NCBI GenBank assembly: GCA_007121755.1
Contig: SKJZ01000046.1
Location: forward strand, 1 to 7,112
Reading direction: 5' to 3'
DNA length: 7,112 nucleotides
From: Halorhodospira sp.
GTDB taxonomy: Bacteria > Pseudomonadota > Gammaproteobacteria > Nitrococcales > Halorhodospiraceae
Positions 1-6,985 of this stretch are shown piece by piece. How positions within the stretch are numbered: the stretch's first letter is position 1; every line of letters begins with the position of its first letter. Under the pieces are notes generated by a model. The model ran no database searches. It saw nothing but the letters and a program-made list of their open reading frames with translations, and was not told the DNA's origin. The translations under genes were made by a program, and so were the position numbers.

Positions 1-281
1 CCGCCGGACGCGACATCGAGGCCGTCGGTCCGGGCGGCCATGTGGCGGACGACGGCCGGCATCGGGTTGGCCTTGACGGCGTAGTGGAGGTGGAGCTTCG
101 CGGGGAGCCGCGCGCGCAGTTCGGCGATGCGGGCGTCGATCATCCGCCGGTCGTAGGCGAAGAACGGCGTGCCTCCGGCCCGCCCGGCCAACTCCGCCAG
201 CGAGTGTCCGCCCACTTCCAGCTCTCCGCCGGAGACCTTGAAGTGCTCCATGCACGGCAGGTCGGCGATACGGGAGTTCAT
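1..281 (-). CDS. PLP-dependent decarboxylase, exosortase A-associated type (N-terminal part, cut by window edge)
   Basis: Only the first 93 codons are present; the gene runs off the left edge. The fragment matches the start of fold-type III (alanine-racemase-like barrel) decarboxylases of the ornithine/diaminopimelate decarboxylase family. A TPFFAYD segment lies near residues 38-44, and HYAVKANP at residues 66-73 contains Lys70, the expected Schiff-base lysine for pyridoxal phosphate. The ATG at 281 overlaps the TGA of the upstream ligase gene as ATGA and has a purine-rich GGAGAGAG ribosome site at 293-286, so the start is well supported. Family knowledge: a dedicated clade of these decarboxylases sits beside an AMP-forming ligase in exosortase A loci. 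It presumably decarboxylates an amino acid or aminoacyl precursor in the cytoplasm; the substrate is unknown. The substrate-specificity part is outside the window, so a plain DAP or ornithine decarboxylase cannot be excluded from sequence alone. The context argues for the exosortase-linked clade. Confidence 0.85.
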   Translation of the reverse strand, partial: MNSRIADLPCMEHFKVSGGELEVGGHSLAELAGRAGGTPFFAYDRRMIDARIAELRARLPAKLHLHYAVKANPMPAVVRHMAARTDGLDVASG

Positions 282-1882
282 GACGCTCTCTCCGGGTCGG
301 CGAAGTGATCGGCGTAGGCGGCCTTCAGTCCGGCGCGGTCGATCTTGCCGTTGGCGTTTCTCGGCAGCGGCCCGGCGCGGCCGATGATGTGCGCCGGCAC
401 CATGAAGGCGGGTAGGCGCCGCCGGCACCGTTCCAGCAAGGCAGCGGTATCGGGCGCGGCGCCCCCGGTGCCGGCGGCGATGACGATGATGGCCTCCCCG
501 AGCCGCGGGTGCGGCGCGCCGACGGCCGCCACCTCCGCCACGCCCGGCGCGCTGTCCAGCTCCTCTTCGACCTCCTGCGGGCTGACCCGGTAGCCGGAGG
601 TTTTGATCATCTCGTCGCGGCGGCCGATGAAGTAGAGGTAGCCGTCGCTGTCTCGGCGGACGGTATCCCCCGACCAGACCGCCGGCGGGGCGATGGGCAG
701 CTCCTTGCGGTGGCCCGGCGCGGGCCGGAAGCGCCGGGCGGTGGCCTCCGGCGCGTTCCAGTACCCCATGCTGACCAGGGGGCCCCGGTGGACCAGTTCG
801 CCCGGCTCGTCCGGGGCGCACGGCGAGCCGTCCTCGCAAACCACGGCGATGTCGGCGTTGGGGATCGGCTTGCCGATCGAGCCCGGCCGCCGGTCGATCT
901 CGGCGGGCGGCAGGTAGGTGGAGCGGAACGCTTCGGTCAGCCCGTACATCAGGAAGACATCGGTCGCCGGGAGGCGGGCGCGCAGCGCGTCGAGGGCCGG
1001 TGCCGGCATGGCGCCGCCCGAGTTGGTGATGTAGCGCAGGCTCTCGGCCGCGGTGGGCGGCCACTCCAGCCCGGCCAGTTCGATCCACAGCGGCGGCACC
1101 GCGGCGAGGCCGGTGATCCGGTGCCGCGCCACGGCGCGGACGATGTCGCGGGCGAGCAGGTGGTTGAGCAGCACCACCTCGGCGCCGACGCGAAACGCAG
1201 TGGTCAACTGGCTGAAGCCGTAGTCGAAGCTCAGCGGGAGCACGCCGAGGAGGCGGTCGTGGCGGGTGTTGCCCAGGTACGAAGTGACGCTCTCGGCCCC
1301 GGCCACCAGGTTGCGGTGGGAGAGCACCACGCCTTTGGGGCGTCCGGTGCTGCCGGAGGTGTAGAGGATCGCCGCCATGTCGCTGTCGATGCGCCGGGGC
1401 GGCGCGCTGGCCGGGCGGTCCGGCGGGTCGCCCCACGGGGCCACCGGGATGCGGCTCTCCGTCTCCCCGCCGCCGTCCACCAGGACCGCCGCGGCGAGAT
1501 CGGGGCACCCCTCCAGCACGCCGGCGAGATGGGCGCAGCGCGGGGCCGAGGTGACCAGGAGCTTGGCCCCGGAGTCGCGGACGATATGCTCCACCTGGCG
1601 CGGCTTCAAGTGGGGGTTGATGGGCACGGCGGCGCCGCCGGCGGCGGCCGCGGCGAAGATGGCGGTAACCGTCTCCGGCCGCTTCTCCAGAAAGACGGCG
1701 ACCCGGTCGTCGGCGGCGACGCCCAGGGCGCGGAATGCCGAGGCCGCCTCTTCGGTCTCCCGGGCCAGCCGGCCATACTGCCGCCGGTCGTCGCGATGGG
1801 TGACGGCCGCGCCATCGGGGTCGCGTTCCGCGGCGGTGAACAGGAGTTCGTGGAGTAGCGCGGGCGAGCGGCTGGTCGTCAT
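278..1882 (-). CDS. AMP-forming acyl-CoA/aminoacyl ligase, exosortase A-associated type
   Basis: A 534-residue member of the ANL (acyl-CoA synthetase / NRPS adenylation / luciferase) superfamily, full length for the family. It would activate a carboxylate with ATP to an acyl-adenylate and pass it to CoA or a carrier thiol. Core motifs appear in order: the phosphate-binding loop YTSGSTGRPKG (174-184), YGLTE (313-317), the SGD...DGYLYFIGRRD hinge region (404-423), KTSGYRVSPQEVE (427-439), and the C-terminal NANGKIDR (509-516) with the catalytic lysine at 513. No signal peptide or membrane segment is seen, so it is cytoplasmic. It is joined to both neighbours by 4-bp ATGA overlaps (1879-1882 upstream, 278-281 downstream), which implies translational coupling with the acyltransferase and decarboxylase. 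The ribosome site before the ATG at 1882 is weak, consistent with coupling. Pairing with a PLP decarboxylase is the hallmark of the exosortase A-associated ligase clade. Whether the substrate is a fatty acid or an amino acid cannot be read by eye. Confidence 0.92.
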   Translation of the reverse strand: MTTSRSPALLHELLFTAAERDPDGAAVTHRDDRRQYGRLARETEEAASAFRALGVAADDRVAVFLEKRPETVTAIFAAAAAGGAAVPINPHLKPRQVEHIVRDSGAKLLVTSAPRCAHLAGVLEGCPDLAAAVLVDGGGETESRIPVAPWGDPPDRPASAPPRRIDSDMAAILYTSGSTGRPKGVVLSHRNLVAGAESVTSYLGNTRHDRLLGVLPLSFDYGFSQLTTAFRVGAEVVLLNHLLARDIVRAVARHRITGLAAVPPLWIELAGLEWPPTAAESLRYITNSGGAMPAPALDALRARLPATDVFLMYGLTEAFRSTYLPPAEIDRRPGSIGKPIPNADIAVVCEDGSPCAPDEPGELVHRGPLVSMGYWNAPEATARRFRPAPGHRKELPIAPPAVWSGDTVRRDSDGYLYFIGRRDEMIKTSGYRVSPQEVEEELDSAPGVAEVAAVGAPHPRLGEAIIVIAAGTGGAAPDTAALLERCRRRLPAFMVPAHIIGRAGPLPRNANGKIDRAGLKAAYADHFADPERAS

Positions 1883-2607
1883 GGCTGGAGTCCGGGGCCG
1901 GGCGGGTGGATGGTGATTTCGGGTGGGCGTCCGCGGGGGCGGCTGACGGCCACGAAGGGGCGTTGGCCGGTCAACAGGATCTCCAGCGCGCCCATCTGGA
2001 GGAAGTAAAGATCACCGACGCGCTGCGCGCCAAGGCGTTGATGGGCGCGCAACGAGTTGGCGTTGAAGGCGGAGATGCGGCTGAGGGTCCACTCCACCCC
2101 TTGTCGGCGCAGCCACGCGTTGGCGGCATCCCAGAGGTGGGCGAAGACGAAGCCGCCCCGCGCGTGCGGGAAGACGTAGACATCGACGTCGAGGACGCAC
2201 CGGGGATCGGCGGGGGGGCGCAGCAGGCAGCGGTGCTCTTCCTCCCGGTGGGCGCCGGAGAGCAGCCGGATGAAGCCCAGCAGGCGCTCCTCGCCGGGTC
2301 GGAACGCGCCGAGGCAGTAGGCGTCTTCGTGAAGCCGCCGCTCTTCCGGCCTCCGGTCCGGGCCGGGCCGTCGCCGGGCCAGCGCCGGATCGTCGGGCCG
2401 CAGCGGACGAACCACCAGGCTGCGCTCCCGCCCCCGCAACAGCGGCGCCTCCGGGACCGGTTGCGCCATCAGGTGGTAGCGTGCCACCGCCAGGCGCGGA
2501 TGGACGCTCTGCAGCAGGCAGTTCAGGCCGAGCAGCGCGGCATTGGCCGGGCCGACCTCCCGGTATCGGGAGCGGAGTCGAGCGAGTGGGCCACAAGCGG
2601 AGGGCAT
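1879..2607 (-). CDS. GNAT-like acyltransferase, probably exosortase/EPS-associated
   Basis: A 242-residue protein with a recognisable GNAT C-terminal half. A predicted beta4 strand and following helix cover roughly 138-166 (VLDVDVYVFPHARGG, then AHLWDAANAWL). The segment 177-206 carries the family signature N..S...H.RLG (Asn182, Asn184, Ser185, His189, Gly193) followed by a strand. The acyl-CoA pyrophosphate loop is poorly conserved: instead of R/Q-x-x-G-x-G/A there is HARGGFVF. The first 50 residues are a helical, arginine-rich extension ending in RYHLMAQPVP, which resembles exosortase-locus acyltransferases rather than minimal GNATs. The role is probably transfer of an acyl group to an amine on a sugar or small molecule; this is inference. 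Its TGA overlaps the ligase ATG (ATGA), and its ATG lies 4 bp after the glycosyltransferase stop with no good Shine-Dalgarno, implying coupling. The start could be slightly downstream, but the N-terminal region reads as real coding sequence. Confidence 0.72.
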   Translation of the reverse strand: MPSACGPLARLRSRYREVGPANAALLGLNCLLQSVHPRLAVARYHLMAQPVPEAPLLRGRERSLVVRPLRPDDPALARRRPGPDRRPEERRLHEDAYCLGAFRPGEERLLGFIRLLSGAHREEEHRCLLRPPADPRCVLDVDVYVFPHARGGFVFAHLWDAANAWLRRQGVEWTLSRISAFNANSLRAHQRLGAQRVGDLYFLQMGALEILLTGQRPFVAVSRPRGRPPEITIHPPGPGLQP

Positions 2608-2611
2608 CGTC

Positions 2612-3661
2612 TTACGCCAGGGGCAGCAGATCGGCTGGAGAGGGCGGCGTCGTCCGTTTCTCTTGATCGAGGGCGGCCCTGCGGAAGTGGATTTGCGAGC
2701 GGCTCTCGCGCCCCCGCGGCAAGGCGTGCTTGGTCATGTCGATCAATTCGCGGGAGAGTTCCGGCAGGCTCTCGAAGCCGTCGGCGTAGATGAGGCGGTG
2801 GATGGCCTGGTTCTCCATCTTGGCGCGGGCTTGCCGGATATGGCGCTGGTAGCGGTGCCGGAGCCCCCAGGGCGTCCAGGGGTGCGGACAGGATGAGCGG
2901 CAGCCGGCCCGATCCACGGGCATGACGCGGGTGGCGGACCAGTGCCGGTGTGGGGCCAGATCGTGGCAGATCAACGACCCGATTAGGCGCTTGGGATCGG
3001 CGAGGTCCACCGGCAGAAAGATCCCCCGCTCCACGATGCGCTCCAGGAACTCTTCACGCAAGGCGTAGAGGCCGGCGCCGAGTCCGCCTTGGGCGTGCAG
3101 CAGTTGCCGCAGATAGCGCGCCCTCCGGTCGTCGCCGCCGGGGACGCCGGTGGCCGCCGTGATCCCGGCTTTCTCTTCCATTGTCTCGCGCAGGGCGTCC
3201 AGCCCTCCGGGGGCGACGGTCAAACGGCTGTCCACGAAGAGGTGGTGCCGGGCCAGCGGCCGGAGGCCGTAGACATACTGGTTCCAGGCGTTGGACATGT
3301 CTTGGTGGGGGATCTCCACTACCCGGTGGGGCGTGTCGCGCCGGGCCGTTGCCTCGCGGACCACTTCAGCGATCCCGGCGTGGCGCGGGCCGTGGGCCAC
3401 CACCGTGATGAAGGTTGATGGCCACGCCTCGATCGTGCCCAGCAGATCCTCTAGGCGCCGCCCCACCGTGGCGGGCTTGAGATCGGCGAATACGGCGACG
3501 CTCCAGGTGAAGGCGCCCAGGGCGCCGCCCTGGTGGGTGCTCTCCCGGGCGGCCCGCGCCGCTTGTAGCAGCGATCGGTACCAACCGGAGCGACCGGAGG
3601 GGATCGACTCGAGGTCGATGTCGTAGAGATTGGGGCGGGTAATGGGCGTTACACTTGGCAT
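2612..3661 (-). CDS. GT2-like glycosyltransferase
   Basis: A 349-residue protein starting at the ATG at 3661 (MPSVTPITRP). The open frame continues 81 codons further upstream, but that part lies inside the 3' end of the preceding gene and reads as shadow sequence, so the 3661 start with a 13-bp overlap is preferred. The layout suggests a GT-A fold: an N-terminal strand WSVAVFAD (53-60), a helix plus strand through TFITVVAHGP (83-92), and a nucleotide-sugar region SNAWNQYVYG (123-132). The strand HLFVDSRLTVAPGG (140-153) has VDS where GT2 enzymes carry DXD. It is followed by GLGAGLYALREEFLERIVERGIFLP (193-217), typical of the GT2 region after the DXD, and a basic C-terminal helical tail. No membrane helix is evident. 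The role would be sugar transfer in exopolysaccharide repeat-unit assembly, inferred from the fold and neighbours. The canonical acidic DXD is incomplete, so activity and donor are uncertain. A ribosome site is not obvious; translation is probably coupled to the upstream gene. Confidence 0.65.
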   Translation of the reverse strand: MPSVTPITRPNLYDIDLESIPSGRSGWYRSLLQAARAARESTHQGGALGAFTWSVAVFADLKPATVGRRLEDLLGTIEAWPSTFITVVAHGPRHAGIAEVVREATARRDTPHRVVEIPHQDMSNAWNQYVYGLRPLARHHLFVDSRLTVAPGGLDALRETMEEKAGITAATGVPGGDDRRARYLRQLLHAQGGLGAGLYALREEFLERIVERGIFLPVDLADPKRLIGSLICHDLAPHRHWSATRVMPVDRAGCRSSCPHPWTPWGLRHRYQRHIRQARAKMENQAIHRLIYADGFESLPELSRELIDMTKHALPRGRESRSQIHFRRAALDQEKRTTPPSPADLLPLA

Positions 3662-5493
3662 AGGTATTCGTAGACCGTATCCCGCTCCGGCCAGGCCAGC
3701 GGGGGGTGGGTGGAAATCCAGTAAGGGCCGAGAGGCCCGGTGGCGCGGCGGGGCGGGCCGGGCGGCGGCTCCGTTCCGGTGACACCGCGCCAGGCCGCCG
3801 CGGGCCGGTTTGCGCCCCGCGGCCCGGTGGCCAGCAACGGCTGGGCAAAGAGGCTCGGGATGCGGGCCTTGGAGCCGGGGTGTCCCCGGAGTTCGATGCG
3901 CCAAGTCAGTTGGGCGCGGTTGGTATCGATGGTCAGCCGCATCGACCAGTAATGGCCGGCGAGCCGTGGCGGTTGGAGGGCGGCGCCGCGGCGAAGCCGC
4001 CCATTAAACAGGCGCCAGTCGACGGCCTCCCGGAGGCGGGAGATGGCGCCCGCGCCGCGCGGGCGGACGAGGGCCGCCGGCCCGCCGCGGCTGGTCGTTA
4101 CGACGCCGTCGGGCGTGTGTTCCAGAACGCACTGGTCGGCCCGGATCAAGCCGTACCATGCGCCGTCATGCTCGACCAGCGGCGACCAGCCGGCCAAGGC
4201 CGGTTCGGCCGCCAGCTCTGTGAGGGCGATTCGGAGGGGCGGTGGCAGCAGCGGCTCGCCGTCCAGGGTCAGGTGGAACGGCAGGTGGGCCCCCTGACGG
4301 AAATCGGCCTCCCGCGCGCCGTAGCCCTGAACCGGCTGCCCGCGGGTACACAGCATCAGATCCCAGCGGCCGGTCCGAATCCGCGCGACACCGGCCTCGG
4401 GATCGTGCCGGATGGCGGTCTTGCCGTTGGCGGGGTCGCCGCCGGGCGCCTCTCCGGACGCGGCCGCGCGTCCGGTAGCCGGCCACGCTCCGCCGAGCGG
4501 CGCCGGGGCCCGCAAGCGTGGCGCGCCATGGGCCTGCGCCAATAGCAGTCCCGCCGCCCAGGCGTTGTATACGGTCAGTGCCATATAGCCGTCCCAACCG
4601 CCGGTCTTCGCGGGCAGGAGCGAGGGGTTGAGCCACAGCAGCCCGTCGTCGCGTTGTTGGCGGGCCAGGCGCCGCTCCAGCGCGCCGCTTAGAGCGGTGC
4701 ATTGAACTTGGGCCTCCGGCTCCGCCGATGCTTCGGCCAGTCCGCGCAGCACCACCAGCAGCGCGGTATCGCCGAAGAGGGAGTGGGCGCTGCGGCCGAG
4801 GCCGCCGCAGTAGCCGTTGCGCTCGTCCGCGATCAAGCCGGTCCAGTCCAACGCCCGCCGGATCTCTTCCTCCAGGGTCGGTTGCGGTGCCTGGCACCAG
4901 GCCAGCCAGAGGCAGAGGAGGTACTTCAAGTGGTAGGCGGCGGGCGTAGTGGCGAAGCGTGAGCGGGGCCTGTCCGGGAAGTCGCGGAAGCCGCCGGCCG
5001 CGGTGGTCCACCGCCCGGCCATGGCCAGCAGCCGGCGTGCCTCGGTCCGCCGCGCCGCTGTCGAGGTGGCCTCGCCGAGCCGCGTGGCTTGGGCCAACAG
5101 GGCCCAGTTGTTCGAGGGGTAGCGGCGCTCCAGCGGGCAGCGGGAGAGTCCGTGCCGCACCAAGGTGCGTCCCCACTTATCCTCCGGCTGCAGGCGGTCG
5201 CTCAGGAGTTGCAGCGCCAACCGGTTGAAAGGGGCGTGGCCGTGCCGCTGGGGCGGTTGCTCCACCCAGTAGGCCAAGACCCGGCGCCAGTCTGCCGTGG
5301 CCCGCTCTCCCCGGCAGTGCAGCGCCAGGGCCGTGAACGTCTGGGCGTAGTGGTCGAGCGGAGCGGGGCCGCCGGTCACGGCGTCGAAAATGCGCCCCTG
5401 GCCGTCCGTGGCCCGCCCCAGGGCGTCGGCCACGGTCTCCGGTCGAAAAGGGCCGGCTACGACAGGGTGGGTGGCGGCGAGCGGTAGTGTCAC
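3649..5493 (-). CDS. Putative alpha/alpha-toroid carbohydrate-active protein (heparinase / polysaccharide-lyase-like)
   Basis: A 614-residue protein of no confidently recognised family. The start is the GTG at 5493: it overlaps the upstream TGA as GTGA, has a strong GGGGAGG ribosome site at 5504-5498, and an earlier ATG at 5495 is immediately followed by that stop. Residues about 30-325 are a run of amphipathic helices with aromatic-rich turns: YPSNNW (125-130), AAYHLKYLLCLWLAW (185-199), GYCGGLGRSAHSLFGDTA (227-244), and GGWDGYMALTVYNAW (298-312). This pattern is typical of alpha/alpha toroids in heparinase-like lyases and glycoside hydrolases. A low-complexity Ala/Gly/Pro linker (about 329-358) leads to a beta-rich region (about 360-560), as in toroid plus beta-sandwich lyases. 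Candidate catalytic residues such as Tyr228, Arg234, His237, Tyr303 and Tyr309 are guesses. No signal peptide is seen, which is odd for a lyase. It lies between a glycan ligase and a glycosyltransferase, so a role on the same polysaccharide is inferred. Confidence 0.55.
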   Translation of the reverse strand: MTLPLAATHPVVAGPFRPETVADALGRATDGQGRIFDAVTGGPAPLDHYAQTFTALALHCRGERATADWRRVLAYWVEQPPQRHGHAPFNRLALQLLSDRLQPEDKWGRTLVRHGLSRCPLERRYPSNNWALLAQATRLGEATSTAARRTEARRLLAMAGRWTTAAGGFRDFPDRPRSRFATTPAAYHLKYLLCLWLAWCQAPQPTLEEEIRRALDWTGLIADERNGYCGGLGRSAHSLFGDTALLVVLRGLAEASAEPEAQVQCTALSGALERRLARQQRDDGLLWLNPSLLPAKTGGWDGYMALTVYNAWAAGLLLAQAHGAPRLRAPAPLGGAWPATGRAAASGEAPGGDPANGKTAIRHDPEAGVARIRTGRWDLMLCTRGQPVQGYGAREADFRQGAHLPFHLTLDGEPLLPPPLRIALTELAAEPALAGWSPLVEHDGAWYGLIRADQCVLEHTPDGVVTTSRGGPAALVRPRGAGAISRLREAVDWRLFNGRLRRGAALQPPRLAGHYWSMRLTIDTNRAQLTWRIELRGHPGSKARIPSLFAQPLLATGPRGANRPAAAWRGVTGTEPPPGPPRRATGPLGPYWISTHPPLAWPERDTVYEYLCQV

Positions 5494-6866
5494 ATTGCCT
5501 CCCCGGTGGGTGTGTGGGCGGGTCCGCGAAGCGGCGCGCTGGAGGTGGCCGCGGGTGACGGGGCCGCCGCGTGTTCCGCCAACTCCCGGCGCAGGATGAT
5601 GGCCGCCGCGATGAACGCGAAGAAGAGGTCAAAGTAAGCCAGGCTCAGGAAGGCGCCGCCAATGAGGAAGGCGATGACCCCCAGACGGAGCGCCCACGCA
5701 TACTCGGCGATCCACAGGGCGCCGGGTGTTTGCGATGCGCGCTGCTTGAGCCGGGTCAGGCTGAGCAGGGTGAAGGCCACCATGCTGTAGTAGAGAACGA
5801 ACCCGACCCAGCCGTGCTGGCCCAGGATCTGAAAGTAGATGCTGTGTTCGGCCCGCCGCCCACCGCCCTCTGCGGCCGCCCACGAGATGTAGCTTTCCCA
5901 TACATTGTCCGGTAGGTTCTGGGTGCCGAAGCCGGAGCCAGTCCACGGGTAATCATTGGCGAGGTTATAGCTGACGCCCCACGCCTGCACGCGGCCCATG
6001 GCCGAGGCGTCCTCTTCATACGTTTGCAGGGACTCCCACTGCTCCACCATGCGGTCGGGAAAGGTCAGCCCGACCCCACCGACAACGGCGAAGGCGAGCG
6101 CCACGAGCGCCAGCTTGCGGCGCATCTTCAGAAAGAGTAGCGGCGCCAGCGCGAGTAGCGTGATCCACGCCCCGCGGGAGTGGGTGCCGACGATAGCGGC
6201 GGTGGTCAGGAAATAGCCTACGTAGAGCGCCTGGCCCGCCCGCGGCGCCCACTGCTGCCACCACGGGGCGAAGAAGGGCAGCTCGAAGCGCCCCTCCCGT
6301 ACCTGGCGGGCCAGAATCAGCAACAGCGGCAGCACCATGACCATGGCCAGCCCAATGTCGGTGTTGCCGCGGATAAAACTGCCCGGCGGCCCCATAACCA
6401 TCCCGCCAAACCCCCCTTGCAGGGAGTAGATACCGCCCTTGAAGCCGTAGAAGCCGATGGAGAGGGCGAGGATGGCCATCAGCGCCATGGTCCGCTGTTT
6501 GCCGTGGATCAACAGCGGGGCCACCGCGGTCATCAGCATGATCTTCATCACCTTGTCCCATTGGGCGAAGGCGTGGTCCGGCAGCCAGGCGAAGTAGGTG
6601 GTGATGGAGAAGTGAACGGCCAGCAGGATCAGTAGGACGCTTTCGGGGGTCACGGGCAGGGCCCGCCGATCCCTGGTCAGCGCCAGCCCCGCGAGGGTGG
6701 CTATCCCCGCCGCCATGGCGACCGGCGCCGTAGTCATAAACCCCCAGGCCAGCCGATGCGGGTTCATGAGGCCGACCCAGAACCAGACCCCGACCCCCAC
6801 CCACGGTTTGGCGAGGATGAGAGGGACGGCCCCGAAGATTAGAATGGCGAAGAGTATGTCACGCAT
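5490..6866 (-). CDS. O-antigen ligase-like membrane protein, putative O-glycosylation ligase of exosortase A type
   Basis: A 458-residue polytopic inner-membrane protein with about ten hydrophobic segments; the first starts at residue 4 (ILFAILIFGAVPLILA). The N-terminal layout, with MNPHR at 34-38 and a second conserved stretch GFYGFKGGIYSLQGGFGG (138-155), is that of the exosortase A-associated O-glycosylation ligase family. The Wzy/WaaL-type core follows: GTHSRGAW (227-234) at a membrane edge, then a long periplasmic loop (about 268-340) with GRVQAWGVSY and GSGFGTQN, and His341 in HSIYFQILGQHGWVG opening the next helix. Family knowledge: such proteins polymerise or transfer lipid-linked glycan at the periplasmic face. 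The C-terminal 30 residues are a Pro/Ala/Thr-rich tail. The start matches the usual family N-terminus, but no Shine-Dalgarno precedes the ATG. This is the first gene of the cluster in the window, with 246 bp of non-coding sequence upstream. Whether it acts on protein or on polysaccharide cannot be told here. Confidence 0.88.
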   Translation of the reverse strand: MRDILFAILIFGAVPLILAKPWVGVGVWFWVGLMNPHRLAWGFMTTAPVAMAAGIATLAGLALTRDRRALPVTPESVLLILLAVHFSITTYFAWLPDHAFAQWDKVMKIMLMTAVAPLLIHGKQRTMALMAILALSIGFYGFKGGIYSLQGGFGGMVMGPPGSFIRGNTDIGLAMVMVLPLLLILARQVREGRFELPFFAPWWQQWAPRAGQALYVGYFLTTAAIVGTHSRGAWITLLALAPLLFLKMRRKLALVALAFAVVGGVGLTFPDRMVEQWESLQTYEEDASAMGRVQAWGVSYNLANDYPWTGSGFGTQNLPDNVWESYISWAAAEGGGRRAEHSIYFQILGQHGWVGFVLYYSMVAFTLLSLTRLKQRASQTPGALWIAEYAWALRLGVIAFLIGGAFLSLAYFDLFFAFIAAAIILRRELAEHAAAPSPAATSSAPLRGPAHTPTGEAM

Positions 6867-6921
6867 ATACGCGCCGCTGTATAGTCAATCCGGATTGCTT
6901 GGCATGGACGGTGGCGCTCAT
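6859..6921 (-). CDS. Possible 20-residue leader ORF overlapping the ligase start
   Basis: An ATG at 6921 opens a 20-codon frame (MSATVHAKQ... ending RRVYA) that stops with TGA at 6861-6859. It overlaps the first 8 bases of the ligase gene in another frame. Stop and start are close enough for termination-reinitiation, which could compensate for the missing ribosome site of the ligase gene. Only a weak purine stretch (GAAGAA) precedes its ATG, and so short a frame can arise by chance, so this is tentative. Confidence 0.2.
   Translation of the reverse strand: MSATVHAKQSGLTIQRRVYA
6886..6897. promoter_or_regulatory. 12-bp perfect palindrome just upstream of the ligase gene
   Basis: CAATCCGGATTG is self-complementary over 12 bases and ends 20 bp before the ligase ATG. 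On the minus strand it is followed 2 bases later by TATACA (6883-6878), a 4-of-6 match to a sigma-70 -10 box, without a recognisable -35. If that -10 is real, transcription would start only a few bases before the ATG, which would agree with the absence of a ribosome site, and the palindrome would sit in the promoter spacer. This is a weak call. Confidence 0.25.
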
Positions 6922-6985
6922 GGTTCTTCGCTCGGGGCCGGGTGCCGATGTTCGGTACCGATCGTAGGTAGGCGGGCGGCGCGCT

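Noticed and set aside
509..1858. A 449-codon open frame on the plus strand opposite the ligase gene
   Set aside because: High-GC sequence keeps antisense frames open. The translation is Arg/Gly/Ala-rich without domain motifs, while the opposite strand carries every ANL motif in order.
1906..2793. A 295-codon plus-strand frame opposite the acyltransferase gene
   Set aside because: It spans the junction of two convincing minus-strand genes, has a low-complexity Ala/Gly/Arg composition and no recognisable motif; it is an antisense shadow.
3662..3904. An 81-codon N-terminal extension of the glycosyltransferase frame
   Set aside because: It lies entirely within the coding 3' end of the toroid gene and reads as Pro/Arg/Ala-rich shadow sequence. 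The ATG at 3661 gives the usual short operon overlap.
3706..4545. A 279-codon plus-strand frame opposite the toroid gene
   Set aside because: Composition is dominated by Gly, Arg, Ala and Pro, with no domain signal, and the minus-strand frame shows structured protein sequence with a strong ribosome site.
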